Shown here piece by piece: positions 1-6,348 of a stretch of DNA of 9,919 nucleotides. The notes beneath the pieces were generated by a model. It was not told the DNA's origin and did no database searches. It saw nothing but the letters and a program-made list of their open reading frames with translations. Origin of the DNA: Burkholderiales bacterium (GTDB lineage: Bacteria; Pseudomonadota; Gammaproteobacteria; Burkholderiales; Burkholderiaceae_C). Location of the stretch: the NCBI GenBank assembly GCA_947450745.1, contig CANFYD010000097.1, positions 1 through 9,919 on the forward strand, given 5' to 3'. Every line of letters begins with the position of its first letter. Position 1 is the first letter of the stretch. Both the position numbers and the translations under genes were made by a program.

Positions 1-51
1 TCCGCCACGACTCAGCGCCAGGGCCAACAAGACCCAAGTTGTTGTCTTCAT
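1..51 (-). CDS. mshK: Partial CDS, N-terminus of a likely MshK (signal-peptide start only)
   Basis: Only the first 17 codons lie in the window: M-K-T-T-T-W followed by a hydrophobic run (VLLALALS), which looks like the start of a signal peptide or membrane anchor. The ATG overlaps the mshJ stop codon in an ATGA junction. A GAAGG Shine-Dalgarno sequence sits 4 nt upstream (56-60), better than most ribosome sites in this cluster, so the start is well supported. The identity is inferred from position: in MSHA loci the gene after mshJ is normally mshK, a small PilP-like periplasmic protein that links the inner-membrane alignment complex to the MshL secretin. The visible residues carry no family-specific motif, so another small exported protein cannot be excluded. 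Confidence 0.6.
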   Translation of the reverse strand, partial: MKTTTWVLLALALSRGG

Positions 52-800
52 TTGGCCTTCAGCAAAAAGACTTGCAATTGCAGCAAGGAGGCTTGGCCGC
101 TGGTCGCAGTCGTCATGCCCACCCGATTCACTGGCGTCAGCGCCGTGGCCCCCGCCTTGGCGGCACTGAGCTTCATTTCGCCCCAGCGCAGGCCGGGCAA
201 ATCAGCTTCCAATTGCCGCAAGTAGCGCAGCAGGGCCAGGTAATCGCCGGCCACGCGCAACTCCACGCCCTGCCATTGCCAGCCGTCCAGCGCAGCGGTA
301 CCGGCAAATTTAGGCGTCTCGCTGATGGTGCTCAGCGTCACCAATGTCAAGCCGGCTTGCTGGCGCAGCAACTCGGCCAGCAGGCTGGGCAACTCCGCCT
401 GCAGATTTGATTGCAAAGCGGTCACTGCTGCCGCGCTGGCGATCTGTTGCGCCAAACGAGCTTGCTCCTCTTTCTGCTGGCGTATGCCTTGCAGCAATTG
501 GCCGGGTAGGCTGTCGACTTGGCTCAGTAGCAGGGACTGGGTCAGTTGCAGGCGCAGCGCCTCCAAGGCAGTGCTTTGCAGCCCTTGAGCGCGCAGCTGG
601 GCACGGCGTTCGGATTGCAGTGGGCTGATGACCAGCGTGTCGAGCACGACGCCAATCACGGTTGCCATCAGCAAAAACAGAATCAATCGTTCACGCCCTT
701 GCAGTGCGTCGATGCGCTGCACGATGGGCCGGATCCACGGCTGAGTCAGGACGGTGGCGCGCGTTTTCAGGCTCGCCAGGGTGGTGCGATCGAGCTTCAT
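48..800 (-). CDS. mshJ: MshJ, PilO-like inner-membrane alignment protein of the MSHA pilus
   Basis: A 250-residue bitopic protein. Residues 1-37 are a basic cytoplasmic tail, about 38-58 a membrane helix (LILFLLMATVIGVVLDTLV), about 62-125 a Gln- and Leu-rich coiled coil, and about 140-250 a PilO/GspM-like alpha/beta domain. The family signature is the VELRVAGDYLALLRYLRQLE stretch (179-198), followed by LPGLRWGEMKL and the closing strand LLQLQVFLL. MshJ pairs with the PilN-like protein encoded just upstream, and the complex sits between MshI in the cytoplasm and MshK in the periplasm. The start at 800 was chosen because its ATG overlaps the stop of the preceding gene (ATGA) and the upstream in-frame extension lies wholly inside that gene and is not family-like. 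Residues 212-236 form a Gly/Ala/Thr-rich insertion between the last two strands. Identification as a PilO-type protein is secure; the symbol rests on context plus motif. Confidence 0.88.
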   Translation of the reverse strand: MKLDRTTLASLKTRATVLTQPWIRPIVQRIDALQGRERLILFLLMATVIGVVLDTLVISPLQSERRAQLRAQGLQSTALEALRLQLTQSLLLSQVDSLPGQLLQGIRQQKEEQARLAQQIASAAAVTALQSNLQAELPSLLAELLRQQAGLTLVTLSTISETPKFAGTAALDGWQWQGVELRVAGDYLALLRYLRQLEADLPGLRWGEMKLSAAKAGATALTPVNRVGMTTATSGQASLLQLQVFLLKAK

Positions 801-1468
801 GGCGTGGCGACCGCCGGAGTGGCCGCGCGGTCCAGGGCCGGAGTGGCTGGTTTGCCGTCCTGTGATGGCGCTTGGCTGCGCAGCGTGAAGTTCCAGCTGT
901 TGACCGGGCTGGCCGATGCAGTGGCCCCGGCTTTCTCGACCTTGATCGCCGTCAGTTGCAGGCCTTGCAGCAGCGGCTGAGCGGACAGGCGATCCAGCCA
1001 CGCCTGCAAGGCGGCGGTGTCCAGAGTCGCGCCGTCCAGTTCGAGTTGACCGGTCTGCCAGCGCAGCTCGGTCAACCAGACCTGCGGCGGCACGCTGGCG
1101 GCCAGCAGCTGCAGCAAGTCGGAGTGGCGCTGTCCGTCTGCTGTCAAGCCGCCCTTCAGCGTGGCCAGGATCCGCCGCTGGCCTTGTAGCTGTTGCTGAC
1201 CGGTGTCGAATTGCTGTTGCAAGGCCTGCGCATCAACGGCGGCAGGCAGACCCGCCAAAGCGGCTTTCAATTGCTGGCGCTCGCTGGCCATTTGGCGCTG
1301 CATGACGCGGTCCTCGAAGCGTGACGCCCTTGCTTGGAGGCTCAAAAAGGTCGCCAGTGCCAGCGCGCCCAGCACCACAATCGCCACGGCCTTACCCATC
1401 GCCAGCGCTGAAAAGTAGTGCACCGGCGGCCGCAGCAGCAGGGGGAACAAATTGATTTGTTGTGCCAT
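797..1468 (-). CDS. PilN-like inner-membrane protein of the MSHA alignment complex (often called MshI2 or MshI-associated PilN)
   Basis: A 223-residue bitopic protein. It opens MAQQINLFPLLLRPP, the short cytoplasmic peptide typical of PilN/GspL C-terminal-type proteins, whose INLxP motif docks in the groove of the PilM-like partner (here MshI, encoded immediately upstream). About 26-44 is a membrane helix, about 50-104 a coiled coil rich in Gln, and about 115-198 the ferredoxin-like PilN domain with the hallmark LLAASVPPQVWLTEL and the final strand WNFTLRS. Residues 199-223 are a Pro/Ala/Ser-rich tail that looks disordered. The start at 1468 was chosen because the INLF motif then sits at the N-terminus, as in the family; an upstream in-frame extension of 19 codons would run into mshI. 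The gene begins 8 nt after mshI stops and overlaps mshJ by an ATGA junction. Naming differs between genomes, so no symbol is given. Confidence 0.87.
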   Translation of the reverse strand: MAQQINLFPLLLRPPVHYFSALAMGKAVAIVVLGALALATFLSLQARASRFEDRVMQRQMASERQQLKAALAGLPAAVDAQALQQQFDTGQQQLQGQRRILATLKGGLTADGQRHSDLLQLLAASVPPQVWLTELRWQTGQLELDGATLDTAALQAWLDRLSAQPLLQGLQLTAIKVEKAGATASASPVNSWNFTLRSQAPSQDGKPATPALDRAATPAVATP

Positions 1469-1476
1469 GGCTAGCT

Positions 1477-2535
1477 TCAGTGCGTGGCCTCGAACCGCAG
1501 GCACGCACCCAGCAGCGGCACGCAAGCGAGAAATTCATCGTTGCGCTCGTTGCGCTCGTTGCTGGACGGCAGGCCGGTGAACAACGCCGTCAGGGCCAGT
1601 TCGGTCACGGACAAGCGCAGGGCGGCTTGCAGCAGCCGGGCCACGCCGCCGTTCTGGTTGAGATCGTCGGGAAGCAGCAAGTAAAGCCGGGCCAGAGGCA
1701 GGGCTGGCCAAGAGCGCTCCCAGCCATCGAGCGTGCGTTGCAGCTCGATGATCAAGTCCGATTCGTAGTCGTTGTTGTCGGTGGAGTCGGGTGCGCTTTG
1801 ATCGAGGTCGTCGCCGGGCATGTATTCATAGCCCAGCGGCTGCTCCAGCACTGCGGCGGGCTGGATCGCCCGCAGGCTGGCTGACTCCGCCAAGCGCGTG
1901 TCCCAGTCGAGGCGGCGGGTGTAGTACAACTCACCGCCGGCACAAATGCTGAACCAGCATTGGCTGTCCTGCAAGTACAGCAGCGCGCAGGCCCGCTCGC
2001 CCAAGCCGTCCAGCCTCGCTTGGGCCGACTGCAGGTTGCGCAGCGCGGTTTCCCAGATGTCGATGGTCTGCATGTCCAGCTTGGCAGCTCTGCAGCGGCT
2101 GCCCAGCGCTTGCAATGGCGGGTTGGCAGCGGCAATCACAAACAACTCGCCGTTTGGGTGCGGCGCGGCGCTGCCGACATGCAGCACATCCAGCGTGAGT
2201 TGATCCAGCGGGGTATCGATCAAACCCTTGATCTGCCAACGGGCGGCGGCCTTCATCTCGTTTGGTGGCACGCGTGGCGCGGCGATCCTGAGCACTTGAT
2301 AGTCCGTCGACTCCAGCAAGGCCAGTGCAGGCGCTTTACCCAGTTCAGACCCGAGCGCACGCACCCGCTTGGCAAATTGCTCGGCGCTGTCCTGGCCGCG
2401 CCACAGCGCGCCCCACTGCAAGATATGTCGCGGGCCGCTGGGGTCCGCGCGCGCCACCACATAGGCGAACAAGTCGGCGCTGTAACGCAGCACCGACTGT
2501 GAGGCTCGGTTGTCCGAGTTCCAAGGCCAATCCAT
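1477..2535 (-). CDS. mshI: MshI, PilM-like actin-fold protein of the MSHA pilus
   Basis: A 352-residue cytoplasmic protein expected to sit under the inner membrane and bind the INLF peptide of the PilN-like protein encoded next. Family-like stretches are visible: EMKAAARWQIKGLIDTPLDQ (93-112), a second-half block with LFVIAAANPP (131-140) and the IDIWETALRNL helix (158-168), a strand pair ACALLYLQDSQCWFSICAGG with ELYYTRRLDW (182-211), and LDGWERSWPALPLARLYLLL (269-288), which recalls the 'ER.WP.LP...L.L.P' segment of MshI proteins. Length agrees with PilM/MshI families (roughly 300-350). Residues 239-260 are an acidic, Asp/Asn-rich insertion, and near the C-terminus a 9-nt tandem repeat encodes NERNERND. 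The ATG at 2535 is 1 nt after the mshQ stop; a 21-codon extension inside mshQ is not family-like. No good Shine-Dalgarno sequence is seen, consistent with coupling to mshQ translation. Confidence 0.87.
   Translation of the reverse strand: MDWPWNSDNRASQSVLRYSADLFAYVVARADPSGPRHILQWGALWRGQDSAEQFAKRVRALGSELGKAPALALLESTDYQVLRIAAPRVPPNEMKAAARWQIKGLIDTPLDQLTLDVLHVGSAAPHPNGELFVIAAANPPLQALGSRCRAAKLDMQTIDIWETALRNLQSAQARLDGLGERACALLYLQDSQCWFSICAGGELYYTRRLDWDTRLAESASLRAIQPAAVLEQPLGYEYMPGDDLDQSAPDSTDNNDYESDLIIELQRTLDGWERSWPALPLARLYLLLPDDLNQNGGVARLLQAALRLSVTELALTALFTGLPSSNERNERNDEFLACVPLLGACLRFEATH
1539..1562. repeat. In-frame 9-nt tandem repeat inside mshI
   Basis: The unit CGTTGCGCT occurs twice in full, followed by a 6-nt partial copy. 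On the coding strand it gives the Asn-Glu-Arg repeats near the MshI C-terminus. Because the unit is a multiple of three, copy-number slippage would lengthen or shorten the protein without a frameshift. Confidence 0.8.
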
Positions 2536-2536
2536 G

Positions 2537-5500
2537 TCAGTAGTTCTCGCGTTGATAAACCAAGGCGTCGCTGCCTCGGTAGAGGCCAAAAGTGGCACGG
2601 GCGCTGGGGTCGGCGCTGCTGCTGGCGCTGCACCAGTTAGCGCGCAAAAAGCTCAGATTGGCCCCGGCGCTGGCCACAGGACTGGGTGCCCAGGGCTGCA
2701 AGCAGGATGCGTCGGCCGCGCTGGCCCCCAGGCTGATGGCCACATCGACGCTGCCGCGGTGGCCGCTGCCGGGCTTGGCCAGCGTCAGGCTGGCCATACC
2801 CTGCTTCAAGGTGAATCCGCCGCTGCTGCCGAGATCAGCAGCGCTGAGCGCTTTTCGGAAATTGCCAAAGCTCAGGTGGGCGGCGGCAATTCGGCTGCAA
2901 CTGTCCAGCGTGTTGGTCTGATAGCCACTGGGCGTCCAGTACTGCGCCAGCAGCGGCAGCTTCAGCGGCCGGTCTTGCGAGCCGATGGCGTTTTGCAAGC
3001 GCAAACGGCCGTAGCGCAAGTTCAGGCTGGCGACGCGGGCGTGGTCGGGGCTGCTCGCCGTGTCGATGGCCAGATCCAGGCTGGCCGCAGCCAGCGCCAC
3101 GCCGTCGCTGTCGAGCGGGGCGATGCCGAAGGCTGCGCTGTCGAACGGGCCGTCCGGTGTGGTGCCGCGCAAGGCCTGGGCGGGCAAGTTGATGTTGGCC
3201 GCCACGCCCTGAGTCCAGCTGCCGCTGCTGCTGCCCAGAACCAAGCGGGCCGGGCTGCCGGCCGTCGCGCTGCTCTTGAACAGGGTGCTGCCCTGCAGGC
3301 CGGCGAGCTGGAAGTTGCCGGCCGTGGCCAGGTCGAGTTTGGCAAAGTCGCCGCTGTAGTTCAGCGTGGTGTCGCCCAGTGCATTGCGGGCGGTCAGGGT
3401 GAAGCGCAGCGCAAAGTTCTCGTCCAGATAGCTGAAGCTGGAGGCCGGTAGGCAATTCGCCACCACCCGGTTCACCACCGAGCTGGCGCTGAGCGCAAAG
3501 TCGGCCGGCACGAAGCGGCCGACGCGGGCGTTCTGCGCGCCGCTGGCGTTGAACACCAGCCCGTCGAGCTTGAGCCCCGAGGTCGCCAGAAAGTTGCTGA
3601 CCCAGCCGCTGCCGTTCAACAAAAAGCTGCCCACTTCGCTGTAGCGCAGATTGGCTGCCGTGGTGCTGCCGCTGGTGAAGCTGCCGAGCGTGCCGTTCAG
3701 CAACTGGCCCAGCACGCCGCTGGTGGGAGTCTGCGAGCCGCTCAACGGCGTCAGCGTGCTGGCGCTGTTGAAACTGGCCGTCAAGCCGCCGGCGGTGACT
3801 TGGCCCAACGTGGCGTTGCCGTCGGGCACGCCGTCGTTGTTCGTGTCCGCCGCGCTGCTCCAGCGGTAGGCGGCCAGCGTGGCGCTGAAGTTGCCGCCGG
3901 CCACGCCGAAGCTGGCGTCGTTGGCGGCGCTGCCGTTCGGGTTGGGGATCGAGCTGGAGGTGCCCGTGCTGGTAAAGGTCAAGCCGTTGAGCACCAGTGC
4001 GAACGGCCGCACGGTCAGGTCCGGCAAGCTGCCGACCACGGCGGTGGCGGCGTAGAACAGCGAGTCGTCTTCCAGCGTCAGGCTGTATTTGCCGATGTCG
4101 CTGCTGGCCAGTGTCAAGTTGGCCACGCCGGCGTTGAAGCTCAAGCCGAGGTTGTTGGCGCTGGGCCGAGCCGCCGGCAGGCTGAGCGCCGGCGACACCA
4201 GGGCCGGCGCCGCCCACGGCCCGCCGCTGTCGCTGCGCCAGAGCTTCAAGTTGCGGCTGCCGCTGTAGTCGGTGGCGATGCCGCAACTGCCGCTGCTAGC
4301 GTCCTTCTTGATCAGCGCGACCTGCAAGTCGTGATCGCGCCCGGCCACCGCAACCCCGCTGCCGCTGATCAGGTTGGCCAAGTCCTCGGCCCAGACAAAG
4401 GCGTTGTCGCGGAATTGCAGCAGCGCCGAGTTGACGATGGCCGTGGCTGAATCGCTGACGCTGACGGTCACATCCTGCGCCAGGCTGTGGCTGAAGCTCA
4501 GCGCCACCACGCCCTGGTCGGCCGCCGCAAAGCTGTAACTGGCCCGGCCGCTGTTGCTGGCCCCGGCGCTGAAGACCCCGGCCGGTGCGGGGCTGCCGAT
4601 CTGCCAATTGCCGCGTCCGCTGGAGCTGCTGAGTGCTGCTGTCCCGGTGTAGCTGCTCAGCACGTTGTTGTTGCTGTCGCGGGCGCTGACAGTCAGCGTC
4701 TGCGGTGCACAGGTGGATGCGGCCCCGGCACCGCTGATGTTGAAGTGATCGAAGGTACTTTTGGCTGAACAGAGGGGCGGCATGCCAAAACTGGCGCCGT
4801 CCGTGACGCAGGTGTTGGTGCAATTGCTGCTGTTGCCGCAGCAGACGCTGTTGACCCGCGCATTCGCACCAATCGTGATCGCCGAGGGGGTGGTGCTTTG
4901 CACGCAAGACCTAGCAATCGCGTTGGCCCCGAGCGAGATGGCGCCCGCGCCGGTGGTGATGGCACCGGTCACTTGGGCACTGTCGCCAAATGTGACAGCA
5001 CCGGCACCGGTGGTGATATAGCCCTTGACCTCGGCATAAGGGGCGAGATTGGCGGCACCTGCGCCGCCCATGATCGAACCGCTGACCAGCGTGTGGTCGG
5101 CCATGCTGACGGCGCCCTCGGTCTTGATGTCGCCGCCAACGCTCGCAAAGGGTGCCAGCGTCACCCCGCCGACGCTGCTGACCGCGTCGCCGACCAGCGT
5201 GGAGTAAGGTTTCATCGAAATGGCCGCGTCGGTGCTGAGGCTGCCGCCCACGCGGGAGCTGATGTTCAAGGTGATGGCCGCGTTGGTGCGGATGTTGCCG
5301 CCGACCTGCGCGCCAATGTCCACCACCACGGCACCGCCGACGCTAAAAATATTGCCGGTGATCAAGCCGCCCTGGCCCACGGTGATGGCACCGGAGGTGC
5401 TGGCGATGGAGCCGGTGAGCCGACACAGGTCACCGATTTGAAGGGCGGCGCTGGTCGTCAATGATCCCTCGATCACCACCGATTTGCCAAGGTTGGAGGC

Positions 5501-5857
5501 CGACACGGCATTGATGTTGGCCCGGATGACAACGTCGCTGCTCATGGCGATGTCACCTTCGACGGTTATGCGCAGGTCGGCCGCCGCACCACTGGCATTG
5601 ATCGAGGACTGATCCAGCAGCGTCAGCATGCCACCGATGCGCAGCGTGGCCGGCGTGGGCGAGGCGAGGCTGATGGTATCGCCAGCGGCCAGCGTCAAGG
5701 CAGCCTCGCAGATGTAGGTACCGTTGCTGCCGCTGCAGCCCGGCGGCAAATTGCCCGGCAGGGTGTAGTTGGCCGCTTGTGCCGGCAGGGCCAGCAGCAG
5801 CAGCGCGGCCAGCAAGGCAGCAAAGCATTGGCCGATGGACAGCAGCGTTGTTTTCAT
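2537..5857 (-). CDS. mshQ: MshQ, large secreted tip/adhesin-like protein with N-terminal beta-solenoid and C-terminal DUF6701-like region
   Basis: A 1106-residue exported protein. Residues 1-28 are a classical signal peptide (MKTT..., Leu/Ala core, cleavage expected after LPAQA). A Cys pair (41, 50) follows. Residues about 101-318 carry about ten 18-19-residue repeats with a G-[SNDAY]-[ILA] start and a V/I strand, read as a beta-solenoid of bactofilin or ice-binding style. Residues 318-383 contain seven cysteines. From about 500 to the end lies the conserved MshQ body (DUF6701-like): VGRFVPADFALS (779-790), LNLRYGRLRLQNA (945-957), LPLLAQYW (967-974), NTLDSC (982-987), and the diagnostic C-terminus RATFGLYRGSDALVYQRENY. 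Residues 671-680 (DTNNDGVPDG) resemble a calcium-binding loop. The start at 5857 gives a complete signal peptide and an ATGA overlap with mshP. I see no LamG-like lectin domain of the kind reported in Vibrio MshQ. The function as pilus-tip adhesin is inferred from family and position. Confidence 0.9.
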   Translation of the reverse strand: MKTTLLSIGQCFAALLAALLLLALPAQAANYTLPGNLPPGCSGSNGTYICEAALTLAAGDTISLASPTPATLRIGGMLTLLDQSSINASGAAADLRITVEGDIAMSSDVVIRANINAVSASNLGKSVVIEGSLTTSAALQIGDLCRLTGSIASTSGAITVGQGGLITGNIFSVGGAVVVDIGAQVGGNIRTNAAITLNISSRVGGSLSTDAAISMKPYSTLVGDAVSSVGGVTLAPFASVGGDIKTEGAVSMADHTLVSGSIMGGAGAANLAPYAEVKGYITTGAGAVTFGDSAQVTGAITTGAGAISLGANAIARSCVQSTTPSAITIGANARVNSVCCGNSSNCTNTCVTDGASFGMPPLCSAKSTFDHFNISGAGAASTCAPQTLTVSARDSNNNVLSSYTGTAALSSSSGRGNWQIGSPAPAGVFSAGASNSGRASYSFAAADQGVVALSFSHSLAQDVTVSVSDSATAIVNSALLQFRDNAFVWAEDLANLISGSGVAVAGRDHDLQVALIKKDASSGSCGIATDYSGSRNLKLWRSDSGGPWAAPALVSPALSLPAARPSANNLGLSFNAGVANLTLASSDIGKYSLTLEDDSLFYAATAVVGSLPDLTVRPFALVLNGLTFTSTGTSSSIPNPNGSAANDASFGVAGGNFSATLAAYRWSSAADTNNDGVPDGNATLGQVTAGGLTASFNSASTLTPLSGSQTPTSGVLGQLLNGTLGSFTSGSTTAANLRYSEVGSFLLNGSGWVSNFLATSGLKLDGLVFNASGAQNARVGRFVPADFALSASSVVNRVVANCLPASSFSYLDENFALRFTLTARNALGDTTLNYSGDFAKLDLATAGNFQLAGLQGSTLFKSSATAGSPARLVLGSSSGSWTQGVAANINLPAQALRGTTPDGPFDSAAFGIAPLDSDGVALAAASLDLAIDTASSPDHARVASLNLRYGRLRLQNAIGSQDRPLKLPLLAQYWTPSGYQTNTLDSCSRIAAAHLSFGNFRKALSAADLGSSGGFTLKQGMASLTLAKPGSGHRGSVDVAISLGASAADASCLQPWAPSPVASAGANLSFLRANWCSASSSADPSARATFGLYRGSDALVYQRENY
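4919..5467 (-). repeat. Array of about ten degenerate 54-57-nt coding repeats (beta-solenoid coils) in mshQ
   Basis: In the protein, repeat starts fall at Gly 131, 149, 168, 187, 205, 223, 242, 260, 279 and 298, so the spacing is 18 or 19 residues every time. A further degenerate coil at 317 and an earlier one at 101 (separated by a 30-residue insert) extend the series. Each unit reads roughly G-x-[IL]-x-[ST]-x-[GA]-A-[IV]-x-[LVF]-x-x-x-[AS]-x-[VL]. The last two full units (starting at 279 and 298) both contain ITTGAGA and share near-identical DNA, suggesting recent coil duplication. The regular period and alternating hydrophobic strands are what a stacked beta-solenoid shows; the fold is inferred. 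Confidence 0.8.
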
Positions 5858-6348
5858 CGCACCAGCGTCCGGCTCAATTGCCGCTCGACATAAGTGGGCT
5901 CCACCACACCGGTGTTCGGGCAAGCGCCGCCCAACGGCGCATTGCAGGCGGTGGCCAGCACTTGGTAGAAAGCCAGCGCGCTGCTGCCGTCGCTGAGGCT
6001 GCCGCTGCCTGGCGTGCGCACGCAGCTGAGCGTGACGACGAAATCGCTCAGGCCGCTGGCGGCAAAGCTGAAGGTGGTGGCGTCAAAACAAGCCGGTGCG
6101 TCGGCAGGTGGGGCGGGGTTGCGCAGCAATTGCCAGCTCGCCCATTCCAGTCCGGCATGGGCGCTTTGGTAGGCGCTGGCAGCGGCCAGCTCCGACGCCG
6201 AGCCCAGGTGCTGGCGCACCGACAGCCGCGCCACCGCCGCACCCAGCGCAGCCAGTACCACCAGGATGAAGATCATCGAGACAAGGGTGAAGCCGGTGGC
6301 ATGCACCGGGCCGCTCGGGCGCGCCAGCTCAGGGCAAGTTGTCGACAT
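5854..6348 (-). CDS. mshP: MshP, GspK/PilX-like minor pilin of the MSHA pilus
   Basis: A 164-residue protein from this start. The type IV prepilin leader ends ATG, with cleavage before FTLVSMIFILVVLAALGAAV (20-39), followed by the amphipathic segment RLSVRQHLGSASELAAASAY and QSAHAGLEWASWQLL, the block typical of MshP/PilX proteins (AYQ.A.AGIEW). Mature position 5 is Ser instead of Glu, as in MshP and GspK families, which start the pilus tip and do not need the Glu5 contact. Five cysteines (5, 87, 109, 135, 143) are present, four in the mature protein. The start is uncertain: ATG at 6348 (overlapping mshO by 20 nt), ATG at 6357, GTG at 6381 and GTG at 6306 are all in frame and none has a good Shine-Dalgarno sequence. 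The stop overlaps the mshQ start (ATGA). Together with MshO, MshD and MshC it likely forms the tip complex that carries MshQ. Confidence 0.87.
   Translation of the reverse strand: MSTTCPELARPSGPVHATGFTLVSMIFILVVLAALGAAVARLSVRQHLGSASELAAASAYQSAHAGLEWASWQLLRNPAPPADAPACFDATTFSFAASGLSDFVVTLSCVRTPGSGSLSDGSSALAFYQVLATACNAPLGGACPNTGVVEPTYVERQLSRTLVR

Noticed and set aside
2510..3451. A 313-codon plus-strand open frame antisense to mshQ
   Set aside because: Its translation is low-complexity Ala/Gly/Gln/Arg typical of a GC-rich antisense frame, with no domain or ribosome site; the minus-strand MshQ reading is continuous and family-like.
2835..4286. A 483-codon minus-strand open frame in another frame of mshQ
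   Set aside because: The product is an Arg/Gln-rich shadow (QRQRR, GRRQL repeats) produced by out-of-frame reading of GC-rich Ser/Ala/Gly codons; the correct frame has a signal peptide and the MshQ C-terminal motif.
4919..5467. CRISPR-like or non-coding tandem repeat array
   Set aside because: The periodic units are degenerate at the DNA level, have no spacers and stay in frame as protein repeats of MshQ.
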